From contig JBAOKB010000071.1 of the NCBI GenBank assembly GCA_037044905.1, positions 744,001-808,000 on the forward strand: a stretch of DNA of 64,000 nt, read 5' to 3'. The position numbers and the translations under genes were made by a program. Position 1 is the stretch's first letter; each line of letters begins with the position of its first letter. Shown piece by piece: positions 20,057 through 29,574 of this stretch. The notes under the pieces were generated by a model that was not told where the DNA came from, did not search any database, and saw nothing but the letters and a program-made list of their open reading frames with translations. The DNA comes from Hortaea werneckii (lineage: Eukaryota; Ascomycota; Dothideomycetes; Mycosphaerellales; Teratosphaeriaceae).

Positions 20057-23000
20057 AAGGCTAGGTTTATAATATTCTATATATAACCTCCTAGGACCTT
20101 ATAATATAGAAGATATTATTAGATCTACGAGGCTGCCTATCTCTTTATCGAGACATTCGCTATCTATAATTCTCTAGGAGTCGCTAACTATAGTTAGGTA
20201 TTGTTTAGTAGCGTCGTTATCGAGATTATTGTTTTTATATCTATTGCCTCTATCCCCTATTACGTCGGTTATTAAGGCAAACGCTATAAAGGCTTTATTA
20301 CTCTTTACAAATTTTATATTAAAGCGTTCTAGTATACCTTATATTAGTTTAACTATTCTAATAGCAAAAAGATTAGGTACTTACTATCTAACTAGGCGTA
20401 GTATACCCTTCTAGGGATAGAGCGCTATATAGAATAAAATATAGGCTAGGTAAGAGAGTTCCTTAATACTAACTAGTATTATATAGTACCTATTATTTGT
20501 CTCTTCTAAGGCGTCCTCGACTTGCTTCTTTAGCTTACTATAGTAGATAGCGAGTAGTATTTATAGTTATAATTAGTACTTTATATTAAATATACTATTC
20601 TATTAGACGCTTAGTATATTTTTAAGATAGTAGTTAAGTATTTTGTTTATATAGTTAGTTTCTACCTATAAGTTATACTTGCTATAAAGGTTAATAAGGC
20701 TATTAGTAAGGATCGCGCGCTATAGCGGTAGTTTAGCGATATCTAAGTTAGTTATTATCTTAAGCTATAATATAACAAGGGTATAGTTCTACTTATTACG
20801 TACTATAAAAAAAGGTATATATCGGTTAATTGCCTATTAAATAAGACCGATATCTATATACTTAATCCTATAGTAGAGAGCCTCGTAGGTTACTATATAT
20901 AATAGATACTAGAGATTGTTTGTCTAATACTCTTTGCTATACCTAACTTAATCCTTTATAGTAGCTTATTACTTTTTAAGGTCAATTATACTTACTAGGG
21001 ACCGTTATATATCTATAGAAAGATAGGCGTAATATACTTTACTAATATAGGTCTAAAATGTCTCCCTATTCTACTTATAAAGCTCGTATAGGATAGCTTC
21101 GCGATTATATAGGTTCTAATATCTACCTATTAGTTCTATAAGTACCTAGTATAGAAAACCTCTAACTCGATAGGTACTACTATCTAGTATAAGGCGCTCG
21201 ATATAGCTAAATAGTAAATCCTTACTCGATACATATTTCTAGCTAAATATACTATAGTATATAAATAGAGAAGAGCTACTAGTACTATTATCTCTCTAAA
21301 AGGTACTAGCTAGCTAGTTAACTACCGCTATTTAGAAATAGAAAAGACTAGGTATAGCTAGTAACTAACTTATATTATTATTATTATCTACTTTATTACT
21401 AAGCTCGCGCTAGACCCCAAAAATATTTACCTATATTTGTTAGTCCCTATAATATAACTAGATATACTCTCGAGCCTACTCTATAGAGCGCTTTATCTAC
21501 TCTTTATATATATTATAGATTATATTAAACGTACCATTAGTCGATCCTTTATTCTCTAGTATTAACTCTAGTATAGTTAAGTTAATCTTTAAAAGTAGTA
21601 TCCGCTCGATAATAGGTATCTAAAGAAACTAGTCTATTTCTTTCTATACCTTCTACTCCTTCTTACTAAGGATTAATGCTAGTTTAGGGAAGAGCTAGAC
21701 TATAGCTATTGTAATATAATACTAAGTAATTAAGGTATATAGCTATCGAAATTAGAGGCTATCTATATCCTAGATATTCTATAGCTATAGGTAGCGACTC
21801 TAATAGTAGAGGGCATTCGATAGACTATTAGATAGTATATACCTAGCCTCGAATATCTTTATAGTAGTAATCGACTAGAGCTTATCTATTATACTAGTAC
21901 CTAGCTTAGTAACTTTAGCGTAGTATTTAAAATTGTCCTATATAGTATAGATATCCTTTATTCTACCCTATTACTAGATATAGCTCTATAGGACGTTATC
22001 TATTAGTTAATAGACAAAACTAGTACCTAATAAAAATAATGTCTACCTTCGTATCGCTTTATAGGTCCTTTAATACAATATTAATAGTCTTATATAATTC
22101 TAAAAGACTAAGAGTCTATAGGACCTCTAGAATATATTATTTTATACCCTACCTATAGAAATATAAGCCTATATACCGCTAGAATACGTTCCCGTTCTAT
22201 TAGGCCGTATATAGGTTTAGAATCGCAATAATTATAGTAATCTAAAGGTCTTATATATTAGGATTAGTAGTAGCTCGACTACCTTTAGTAGAACGCTTAT
22301 TAGGCAGTGTTCGTACAAACTAGTTAGTAGTAAGGTACTTTAGTAGTAACTATAATTATAGAGCTACCTATAGTAGGGCCTATAGTACTAATTATAGGTT
22401 AAAATTATCTATCTTTAGTCGTTTTCTAGCCTAGCCGAATAATATAGGTAGCTTATTTCGTATCTTGTCTTACTTATTCTAAAGGGTACTAATTAAGAAG
22501 AACTCTAGTTAGTCTAATACTTCTATATAGTATTAGACATACTTTACTCCTACTTTAAAACTTTTAGACTATTACGCCTCCGTAAATTTTTTACTATATC
22601 TAAATAATGCCTCTACTATCTTCTTTTGCCTTATAAATACGCTATTAAAGTATAAACTAGGCGGTAATTCCTTATATATATATACCTATATAAAGTCTAC
22701 TATAGTCTACCTATACTTCTCGAATATAATGTCTTATATCTAACGTATCCTCTCTATATTAGTCTTCTCTTACTTTTATATCTATTACTATTTTAATTCG
22801 GGTATTCTATAGATAGTTAGTCTACTAGGTGTACTATAAGTACTAATTCGCGTACGACCTATACTAATTTAATAGTAGCTAGTACTTAGCAATATTATAT
22901 TTAATAGGAGGAGGGTTTAACTAGTTATTCCTACTAGATAAGATAGTTATTCGTAGTATTAGATAGCTATCCCTCCTAGAGATTCCTAATATATATAGAC

Positions 23001-25141
23001 TATAATATATAAGCTAAATAAAAAACAACCTTTCTATACGACCTTAGAGATAACTAATCCTTATAAGTTATACTAATAACTATTTTCGATGTGTTTAGTA
23101 AGGATTATAGTATATTTATCTACTTTTGTATAGTAGTACTTAATTATTATAAGGTAGTAGAATTTATTATAGGTATAAGTAGGTAAAGAGGCGAGGATAT
23201 AGTAGTTATAGCCTTAGGTTTAGCAAAGATAAGGGAAAATAGACAACTAAGAAATAAAAAGGTTATATAGAAAGTAAGTATATTATTAGTCTAAGGTAGA
23301 GAGAGCCTATAGCATTGTTCTCGCCTATTAGTTAGCTATTAGGTTTAATATTACTACTCTTGTTTCCTAATCTACTAACTACTATTTATACTATTAAATC
23401 CCTAGTCTATATAATCCCTACCCCCTTACTTATATTTAATAAAATCCTCTAGCTCGGAATTATCTTTATCTACTTAGTATATAGCCTCTACTCTAATTAA
23501 CTCTAAGTCTTTAATCTTAACGCGCGTATTACTATTATCTATTATAACGTAGACGTTAAGCTAGATCCTACGTAAGCCGTTATTTATATATATATAGTAA
23601 GGGTAAAAATCGATAAGGCTAATATTGTTTACCTTTAGCTAGAGATAGACATTAAGGATACTATAGAAGTTAGTATAAAGCTTATTAGTAGTACTAATAT
23701 AGTACTACTTAGGTATAATATTAATCTATATTATAGCTATATTTAGCCTAATAAAGAAGTTAATATCGAGATTCTAGAGATTAGATAATAGATCTTTAAT
23801 AAAGTAGTTAGCCTAGCGAGTAAAGATATAGCGCTTTAGTAGAGGATTAATGCCCGCTATAGTTATTATACCTACTATATATAGACTACTACTTTAGAGG
23901 CTAGCGAGGTAGATGTTATTAGGGCTATTAGTAGAGTAGTTTTCGATAAAGTTAGAGAAGCCCTTAGTATTAACGACGTCTACTATAGCAATAATTAGAA
24001 ATTAAGCCGCTTCGAGAATAGTAGTAGTATGTCTACTATAAAGGGTATTAGGGCTAGGGACAACGACTTATACTATAGCTTAACTATATATTAGTTAGAG
24101 GAGTGTAATAGTATAACTCGTAGTAGAGGACTTACTCTTATTATTCTTAAACTAAAAAGGGGTTATAGGTAGAGTTAAGACTAGAAACTAATAATAGAAT
24201 TGTCGATAAAGGGAAAGTCTTCTTATTATTATTATTAATATTAGAGAGATAAAGGAGGTACTAGCGAATTAGGACTCTTATATATAGTTAACCTATTATC
24301 TACTATATATAGTAGGTACAAGTTTACTAGCTTAGCTAGATTATCGTGTTTAGCATTAAGGTTATAACGCGATTAGTAGGGTCGAGATTGCTTATATACA
24401 TTAATTAGGAGTGTCGAGACCGCGTATATATAGGAGTAGAACTAAAAGTAAAGCCTTAATAAGATTATAATTAATATCTATAGAAGGTATATAGGCGCGA
24501 GCTATATCTACGCGACTATATAGCTCTATAATAAACTAGTAATATAAGCAGTATATTAGCTCGTAGCCTTAGTATTTAGTTTAGGTAATAGTTTTACCTA
24601 CTAAATACTACTTATATTAAGCGTAAACGAGCCCTATAAAGGTATAAACTAGCTCGTACGAGGCTAGACTAGTCTTCTAAAGTAGTTAATTGCTAAATAG
24701 TAATACCTACTCGTTTTACAAAGCTATTCTATTAAGACTACTACGTAGTTAAGCTCTCTATAGTCTAGTATATAAGCCCTCTCGCTAAGCTCTCTATCTA
24801 CTTTCTTCCTTCTTTACCGACTTCTACTTACTACTATTAAGCCTCTACTACTTTGGCTTCTATAATACCTTATTAGTTATAAAGTATATATATACTAATA
24901 CCTATACTAACTATATTAAGCTGCCAAACTTTAAGATAACTAGTAACTACGAGATCTATTAATCGAGTAGTTCTCTAATATTCCTCTCTAAATAGGCGCC
25001 TCCTACTTAGATTATTAGCGAGGCTATATCCCGCGCTAAGGCTATTAGGCGCTTAAATCTCTCGCGCGAGAGTAGTAATAGCGACCTACAAATTATTAAC
25101 GAGTATAATCCTAATATTAGTACTCCTATCTAGCGCCTACT

Positions 25142-25543
25142 TGTTGCGACCCTACGAAGTAGTGTCACGGGTTTAGAGCTCTTTGGAACAGATGTGTCAA
25201 GACAACTGGGTTGTGGGATAACTGATTGTGACAAGGCTGTTGGGTCTCTACCTAACAGTCGGATTGCAACATGAGTTGAACACACGAACTCCTAATGAGA
25301 AACGTGCCTAGTTATATACATAAGAGATTCGTGTCTTCATGCATCTGATCGCCTGGTCGCTCAGCGATCAGTCGCTCAGTGATCGCTCGGTCGCTCGTCG
25401 ACCAGTCGACCACTTGCATATATGCAGTCAGTCGCCTGCCAAGGCAGCGCTCACTTGCATACTGGTCACGTGACCCTTGTCTCCTCTGGCCCCTACTGGC
25501 CAATCGCTTCGGGTCTGACCGTCTCGTGACCGTGCTCGTAACA
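25142..25543 (-). repeat. 3' LTR of the chromovirus
   Basis: 402 bp, beginning TG and ending CA, apparently identical to the LTR at 31539-31940. A cluster of GATCGCT/GTCGCTC short repeats occupies about 25349-25410. As read on the plus strand it lies directly upstream of the antisense ORF and contains TATATA (25313-25318), which is palindromic and could serve either strand. Confidence 0.95.
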
Positions 25544-25560
25544 CCATCCCCCTTTCAGCC
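25544..25560 (-). promoter_or_regulatory. Polypurine tract (plus-strand primer)
   Basis: On the minus strand this reads GGCTGAAAGGGGGATGG immediately before the 3' LTR, the expected position for second-strand priming in LTR elements. Confidence 0.8.
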
Positions 25561-25640
25561 TAGCTTCGTCCCTGAAGCTTATGATGTCGCTGTCCCCCGC
25601 GTTCCTTTTGTAACAGTTTGTAGCAGTCTTTCTTCCTACG

Positions 25641-26153
25641 ATGTCTCTGCAACCAGAAACTTCTTCTTCCAAGAAAAGACGCTCGCGTCTGGCTGCCGAA
25701 ATTGAAAGGAACGGTCGTCCTGTCTTCTTCCCGTGTGAACGTTGTTCTACACACAACCATCTTTGCATCATCATGTCGAACTCAACCAACCTTCGGTGTT
25801 CCGAATGCGTCCGTCAAGGCAAGAAATGCGTCAACATGTCTTGGGAATCCTTAGACCGAACTCGGGAGGAGTACCAGCGCAAGGTGGATGAGGATGAAGA
25901 GTTGTTGGCTACCGTGATGGCTCGGTTAATGCGAAACAAGAAGATCCTTCGTCAAGCTGAAGGTCGGGCGGCTCGGAAAGCCGAATGCCTTGCGTCGGAA
26001 ATGGATGCAGAGGGCGCGTTTGAGGCTGAAGAGAATTGTCCTGCGGCGGCTGCTACTGTGGGCCTTACTCCCCTGATGATGGAGACCCTGGGGAATATGG
26101 ATCAATCCCTTTCCTTCTCCGGTGGTACTGGTGTAGCAACTTCGGGCAATTAA
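25641..26153 (+). CDS. Antisense accessory ORF of the chromovirus with a Zn2Cys6-type cysteine cluster
   Basis: The 170-residue ORF is on the strand opposite gag-pol, between the 3' LTR and the pol end, overlapping the pol 3' end by 89 bp tail-to-tail. It starts ATG 25641, 98 bp inside the LTR edge. Basic head KKRRSRLAAEIERNG, then six cysteines at 32, 35, 42, 53, 56 and 63, spacing C-X2-C-X6-C-X10-C-X2-C-X6-C, which is the fungal Gal4-type binuclear zinc cluster pattern. A charged helix, possibly coiled coil (residues about 67-120: SLDRTREEYQRKVDEDEELL), and an Ala/Glu-rich tail follow. No function is known to me. It could be a DNA-binding regulator carried by the element. No frame on the pol strand explains most of its length, so it is not a pol shadow. 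Confidence 0.7.
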   Translation: MSLQPETSSSKKRRSRLAAEIERNGRPVFFPCERCSTHNHLCIIMSNSTNLRCSECVRQGKKCVNMSWESLDRTREEYQRKVDEDEELLATVMARLMRNKKILRQAEGRAARKAECLASEMDAEGAFEAEENCPAAAATVGLTPLMMETLGNMDQSLSFSGGTGVATSGN

Positions 26154-29100
26154 GATTGGTAAGTGGTTCCCATGTATTTTCGTCGCTGGGGTATCCTTTC
26201 CACTTGATGAGGTATCGCTGACTATTCCTGTCGTAGTCTACGATCTTTTCGACTTCATACTCGTCGTCTTCTTGCTCCTGGTAGTGGAACGTGGTTTGCA
26301 GCGTGGCGCTGGGGTGTGCGGGTTCCAACAAGGATATGTGGAACACTGGATGGATCTTTGCGTCCGGTGGAAGCTCGAGTCGGTAGCTGACTGTGCCCTT
26401 CTGTTCGGCAATCAAAAATGGTCCGACTTTGACGTGATCCAGTTTCTTCGTTCTTCGCTTTGTTTTCAGGTTCTTCGTCAGAAGATATACCTTATCCCCC
26501 TTCTTAAGTTGAGGTGCCGTTTTTGATTCTTTGAATCTCTGTTTCTGGATTCGCTGTTGCGAATGTCGGATTGCATCTCGGGCTGTGGTGTGTGCCTTCT
26601 GCAATTCCTCTGCCATTATTATGGCTTTGTCGGCTTTTATTGATGTTCTCGGTTCCATGAACATGTTGGGTGCTTTTCCATAATTAAGGAAAAATGGCGA
26701 TTCTCTCGTTGTCTCTGATGCGTTATTGTTTAACGCCAGTTGCGCCATTGGTAACAATGAAACCCAATTGTTTTGTGCGTAATTGACGTAGTGCCGTAAA
26801 TATGCTTCGAGTGACTGATTTGTCCTTTCAGTCTGACCATCTGTCTCTGGGTGGAATGCTGTCGATAACTTGTGCTTGATTCCAATTTGTCCCATAAGAG
26901 ATTTCCAGAAATTCGATGTGAACAGCTTATCTCTGTCTGTGATGAAGCTTTCTGGAATTCCATGATGTCTGATTAGCCTGTCCAGTACGAGGTATGCGAG
27001 TTCCATAGCTGCCATTGATTCCTTGCACGGTATGAAATGTGCATACTTGGTCAAGGTGTCTACCATGACAAGTATTGAATCGTAGACGACTCCTGTTGCG
27101 GGGTCCTTGGATGCCGGTAACTTCGTGATGAAGTCCATTGTGACTTCTCTCCATGGTGTATCCGAGGGTTCTCGGAACTGGAGATTGCCATATTTCGCAT
27201 GTCGTGATGCCTTATTCTTCTGGCAACTGTCGCACTGTTTGATGTAGTCGGCAACCTTCTTCCGCATCTGTGGGAAGGTAAAGTTTCGTCTAATCAAATC
27301 TGTTGTTCTGGCTATTCCTGGGTGTCCTGTTGTTTGGCTATCATGGTGGTCTTTGATGCATTCGTGTTCCTTTGCTGGTGGAACCTGGTACTTCCCATGT
27401 TCGATGGGGAACTCTTCTTGTTCATCTCGTAGAACTCGGAGTATGTTGTTAAACTCTTGTGTATCTGTGGTAAGGCTTCCGTCCTTGTTGACTTTGAGCA
27501 ATGTTTTCTTGTTCTGCTCCTTGCCTTCCATGTAGTCGCTTCTTCTGCTTAGCGCATCTGCGCGCCCATTGTCTTTTCCTGGTGTATACTGGATATCGAA
27601 CTTGTATTGTCCGAGTAGCTCTGACCATCTACACTGTCGACGCGATAGATCCTTGGTGGTTGTGAAGTATTGAAGGTTCTTGTGGTCGGTGTATATCGTC
27701 AGTCCTGTGGCTCCTTCGCAGTAAACTCTCCAGTGTCGCAATGCTGCAACAATCGCTAACAGTTCTTTGTCGTAAATCTCGTAGTTCTGTTCCGCTGGCG
27801 TCATTTTCCTTGAGTAATACGCCACTGGGTGTCTTTTGCCATCATGTTCTTGAGTGATGCAAGCACCTATTGCTAAGTCGGATGCGTCGGTTTCGACTTG
27901 TACTGGTTTCTTCGTATCGAATAGCATGAGTGTTGGTGACTGTATACATGCTTTCTTGAGTTGTTGGAATGCTTTCTGTTGTTTCTCCGTCCATACGAAC
28001 TTGGTGTCCTTCTTCGTAAGACTCGTGAGTGGGATTGCAAGTTTGGAGTATCCTTCAACAAACTTTCTGTTGTAGTTCGCGAGTCCCAGAAAGGCTTGGA
28101 TTTCTGTGACGTTCTTCGGTGTTGGCCATTCCTTGATGGATTGTACTTTCTTTGGGTCCATCTTGATTCCAGTAGTATTGATGATGAATCCTAGGAATTC
28201 GATTTCCTTCTTGTAGAATTCACATTTCTCGGGTGCGGTCTTGAAGTCCACTGTGCTAAGTCGTTCTAGCACTGCTTGTACGTCTTTGGTGTGTTGTTCT
28301 CGGCTTCCGCGGGTGAAGATTAAGATGTCATCGACATAGGCTATCGTTGTAATGTCGAGTAGGTCTCGTAACACATCGTTGACGAGTTGCTGACACGTCG
28401 CTGGGGCGTTCGTAAGTCCCATTGGCATGACTCGAAATTGATAGAGTCCATAGCGCGTCCTGAAGGCTGTTTTCCATTCTTCTCCCTTAGCCATTCGTAC
28501 GGCGTAGAATGCGTCTCGTAGATCAATCTTGGAATACCAGTTTGCTCCGGTAAGTCGATCTTGCATTTCTTCGATGTTAGGTAGTGGATATCGGTTCTTG
28601 ACCGTGACTTCATTGAGTCGTCGATAGTCGATTACCATTCGCAGTTTTCCTCCTTTCTTTGGAACGAACATTGCTGGTGAAGCGGCTGGCGATTGAGATT
28701 TCTCTATCCATCCCTTGTCGCTCTTTTCTTTCAGCCATCGTCGTTGCTCTTCGAGCTCTTTTTCGGATAACCTGTATAGTGGCCCCCATGGTGGATCTTT
28801 GCCGGGCTGAAGTTGTATTCGGTGATCCCATGGTTGATGTCTAGGTAAGGCGGCTAATCCTTCCTCTTCCTGGAAGAGCGGTTTCCATTTCTTAAACTCT
28901 TCAGGGATCTCTGGAGGTGCGTTAGTTCTCCTTTTATCTCTCACCTCGTGACCTGGCTGGGCTGGCTCAGTGTCTGTGGAGACCATCTCCTTGCCGTTTT
29001 TGTCGGAGTATGTTATCGGTTGACGTTCTAATTCGCAGAACTGTCTTTCCTCATCTACCATCGCACGCTGTCGATGTATAGGGTGGATGTCGGTAGCGCA

Positions 29101-29574
29101 ACCGCATCGCTCAAACTTGAGTACTCTTTTCCTCCAATCTATCAGAGGGTTGTGCTTTTCCAACCAAGGTGTCCCCATCACGATGTCGTGACTGGCCATG
29201 TCAACGATATCCAGGCTGACAGTCTCGTGGTGCTGTTGGATAGCTAGGACTAGCGGCATTGTTTCGCTGTCCACTTCGGATAGGGATGATCCATCTGCGA
29301 CCATCAACTCGTATCCGCCGTCTTTCTTTCGTCGGGTGGCGATCCCGTTTCGCTGGACAAAGCTGGTCGATATAAAGTTTCCGCTGGCTCCGGAATCGAT
29401 CATAGCTTGTGTCGTATGTCCATTGACAATGCATTTGGTACGGAATACCGGTGCTGCTGATGCTGTGGGAGCTTCGATAATGTTTACTTCCTGGCGACTG
29501 CTCCTGTCGGCAGGGATCCTTCGTTTTTTGAATAGTATCCTGGCGAGTTGGCATCTTCGAGACAGACTTCCCAA
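26065..29574 (-). CDS. pol: Pol polyprotein: protease, RT, RNase H, integrase, chromodomain
   Basis: 1,169 codons from the first codon of the open frame, which is TTG and not an ATG; translation most likely enters by -1 frameshift from gag at 29523-29529. Numbering from 29574: aspartic protease DSG at 60-62; RT with IDYRRLN, FRVMPMGLTNAP and YVDD at 413-416; RNase H with TDAS (562-565), KELLAI and YTDHKNL; integrase zinc-binding HHCC (about 743-784) and DDE residues Asp839, Asp880, Glu916; a GPY/F-type module (KVGPFLI); chromodomain at about 1104-1155 (YEVEKIVDY, YLIKWKGYPSDENTWEP). All catalytic residues are present, so the enzyme set looks functional. The chromodomain places it in the chromoviruses and is thought to guide integration to heterochromatin. 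Confidence 0.95.
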   Translation of the reverse strand: MGSLSRRCQLARILFKKRRIPADRSSRQEVNIIEAPTASAAPVFRTKCIVNGHTTQAMIDSGASGNFISTSFVQRNGIATRRKKDGGYELMVADGSSLSEVDSETMPLVLAIQQHHETVSLDIVDMASHDIVMGTPWLEKHNPLIDWRKRVLKFERCGCATDIHPIHRQRAMVDEERQFCELERQPITYSDKNGKEMVSTDTEPAQPGHEVRDKRRTNAPPEIPEEFKKWKPLFQEEEGLAALPRHQPWDHRIQLQPGKDPPWGPLYRLSEKELEEQRRWLKEKSDKGWIEKSQSPAASPAMFVPKKGGKLRMVIDYRRLNEVTVKNRYPLPNIEEMQDRLTGANWYSKIDLRDAFYAVRMAKGEEWKTAFRTRYGLYQFRVMPMGLTNAPATCQQLVNDVLRDLLDITTIAYVDDILIFTRGSREQHTKDVQAVLERLSTVDFKTAPEKCEFYKKEIEFLGFIINTTGIKMDPKKVQSIKEWPTPKNVTEIQAFLGLANYNRKFVEGYSKLAIPLTSLTKKDTKFVWTEKQQKAFQQLKKACIQSPTLMLFDTKKPVQVETDASDLAIGACITQEHDGKRHPVAYYSRKMTPAEQNYEIYDKELLAIVAALRHWRVYCEGATGLTIYTDHKNLQYFTTTKDLSRRQCRWSELLGQYKFDIQYTPGKDNGRADALSRRSDYMEGKEQNKKTLLKVNKDGSLTTDTQEFNNILRVLRDEQEEFPIEHGKYQVPPAKEHECIKDHHDSQTTGHPGIARTTDLIRRNFTFPQMRKKVADYIKQCDSCQKNKASRHAKYGNLQFREPSDTPWREVTMDFITKLPASKDPATGVVYDSILVMVDTLTKYAHFIPCKESMAAMELAYLVLDRLIRHHGIPESFITDRDKLFTSNFWKSLMGQIGIKHKLSTAFHPETDGQTERTNQSLEAYLRHYVNYAQNNWVSLLPMAQLALNNNASETTRESPFFLNYGKAPNMFMEPRTSIKADKAIIMAEELQKAHTTARDAIRHSQQRIQKQRFKESKTAPQLKKGDKVYLLTKNLKTKRRTKKLDHVKVGPFLIAEQKGTVSYRLELPPDAKIHPVFHISLLEPAHPSATLQTTFHYQEQEDDEYEVEKIVDYDRNSQRYLIKWKGYPSDENTWEPLTNLNCPKLLHQYHRRRKGIDPYSPGSPSSGE

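Larger units (their letters stand above)
16795..25136. repeat. RIP-degraded AT-rich block, left part
   Basis: About 8.3 kb in which CpA and TpG are almost absent while CpG, TpA and ApT remain. For example 17101-17160 and 23401-23460 contain no CA or TG at all. This is the expected end state of repeat-induced point mutation acting on CpA on both strands of former transposons. There are no real open frames; TAG and TAA stops occur every few codons. No transposon family can be named with confidence. Weak tandem repeats inside are listed separately. The 5-bp target site of the inserted chromovirus ends this block. Confidence 0.85.

Noticed and set aside
25312..25503. 63-codon minus-strand ORF in the LTR, repeated at 31709-31900
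   Set aside because: It occurs twice only because the LTRs are identical; no start context or motif.
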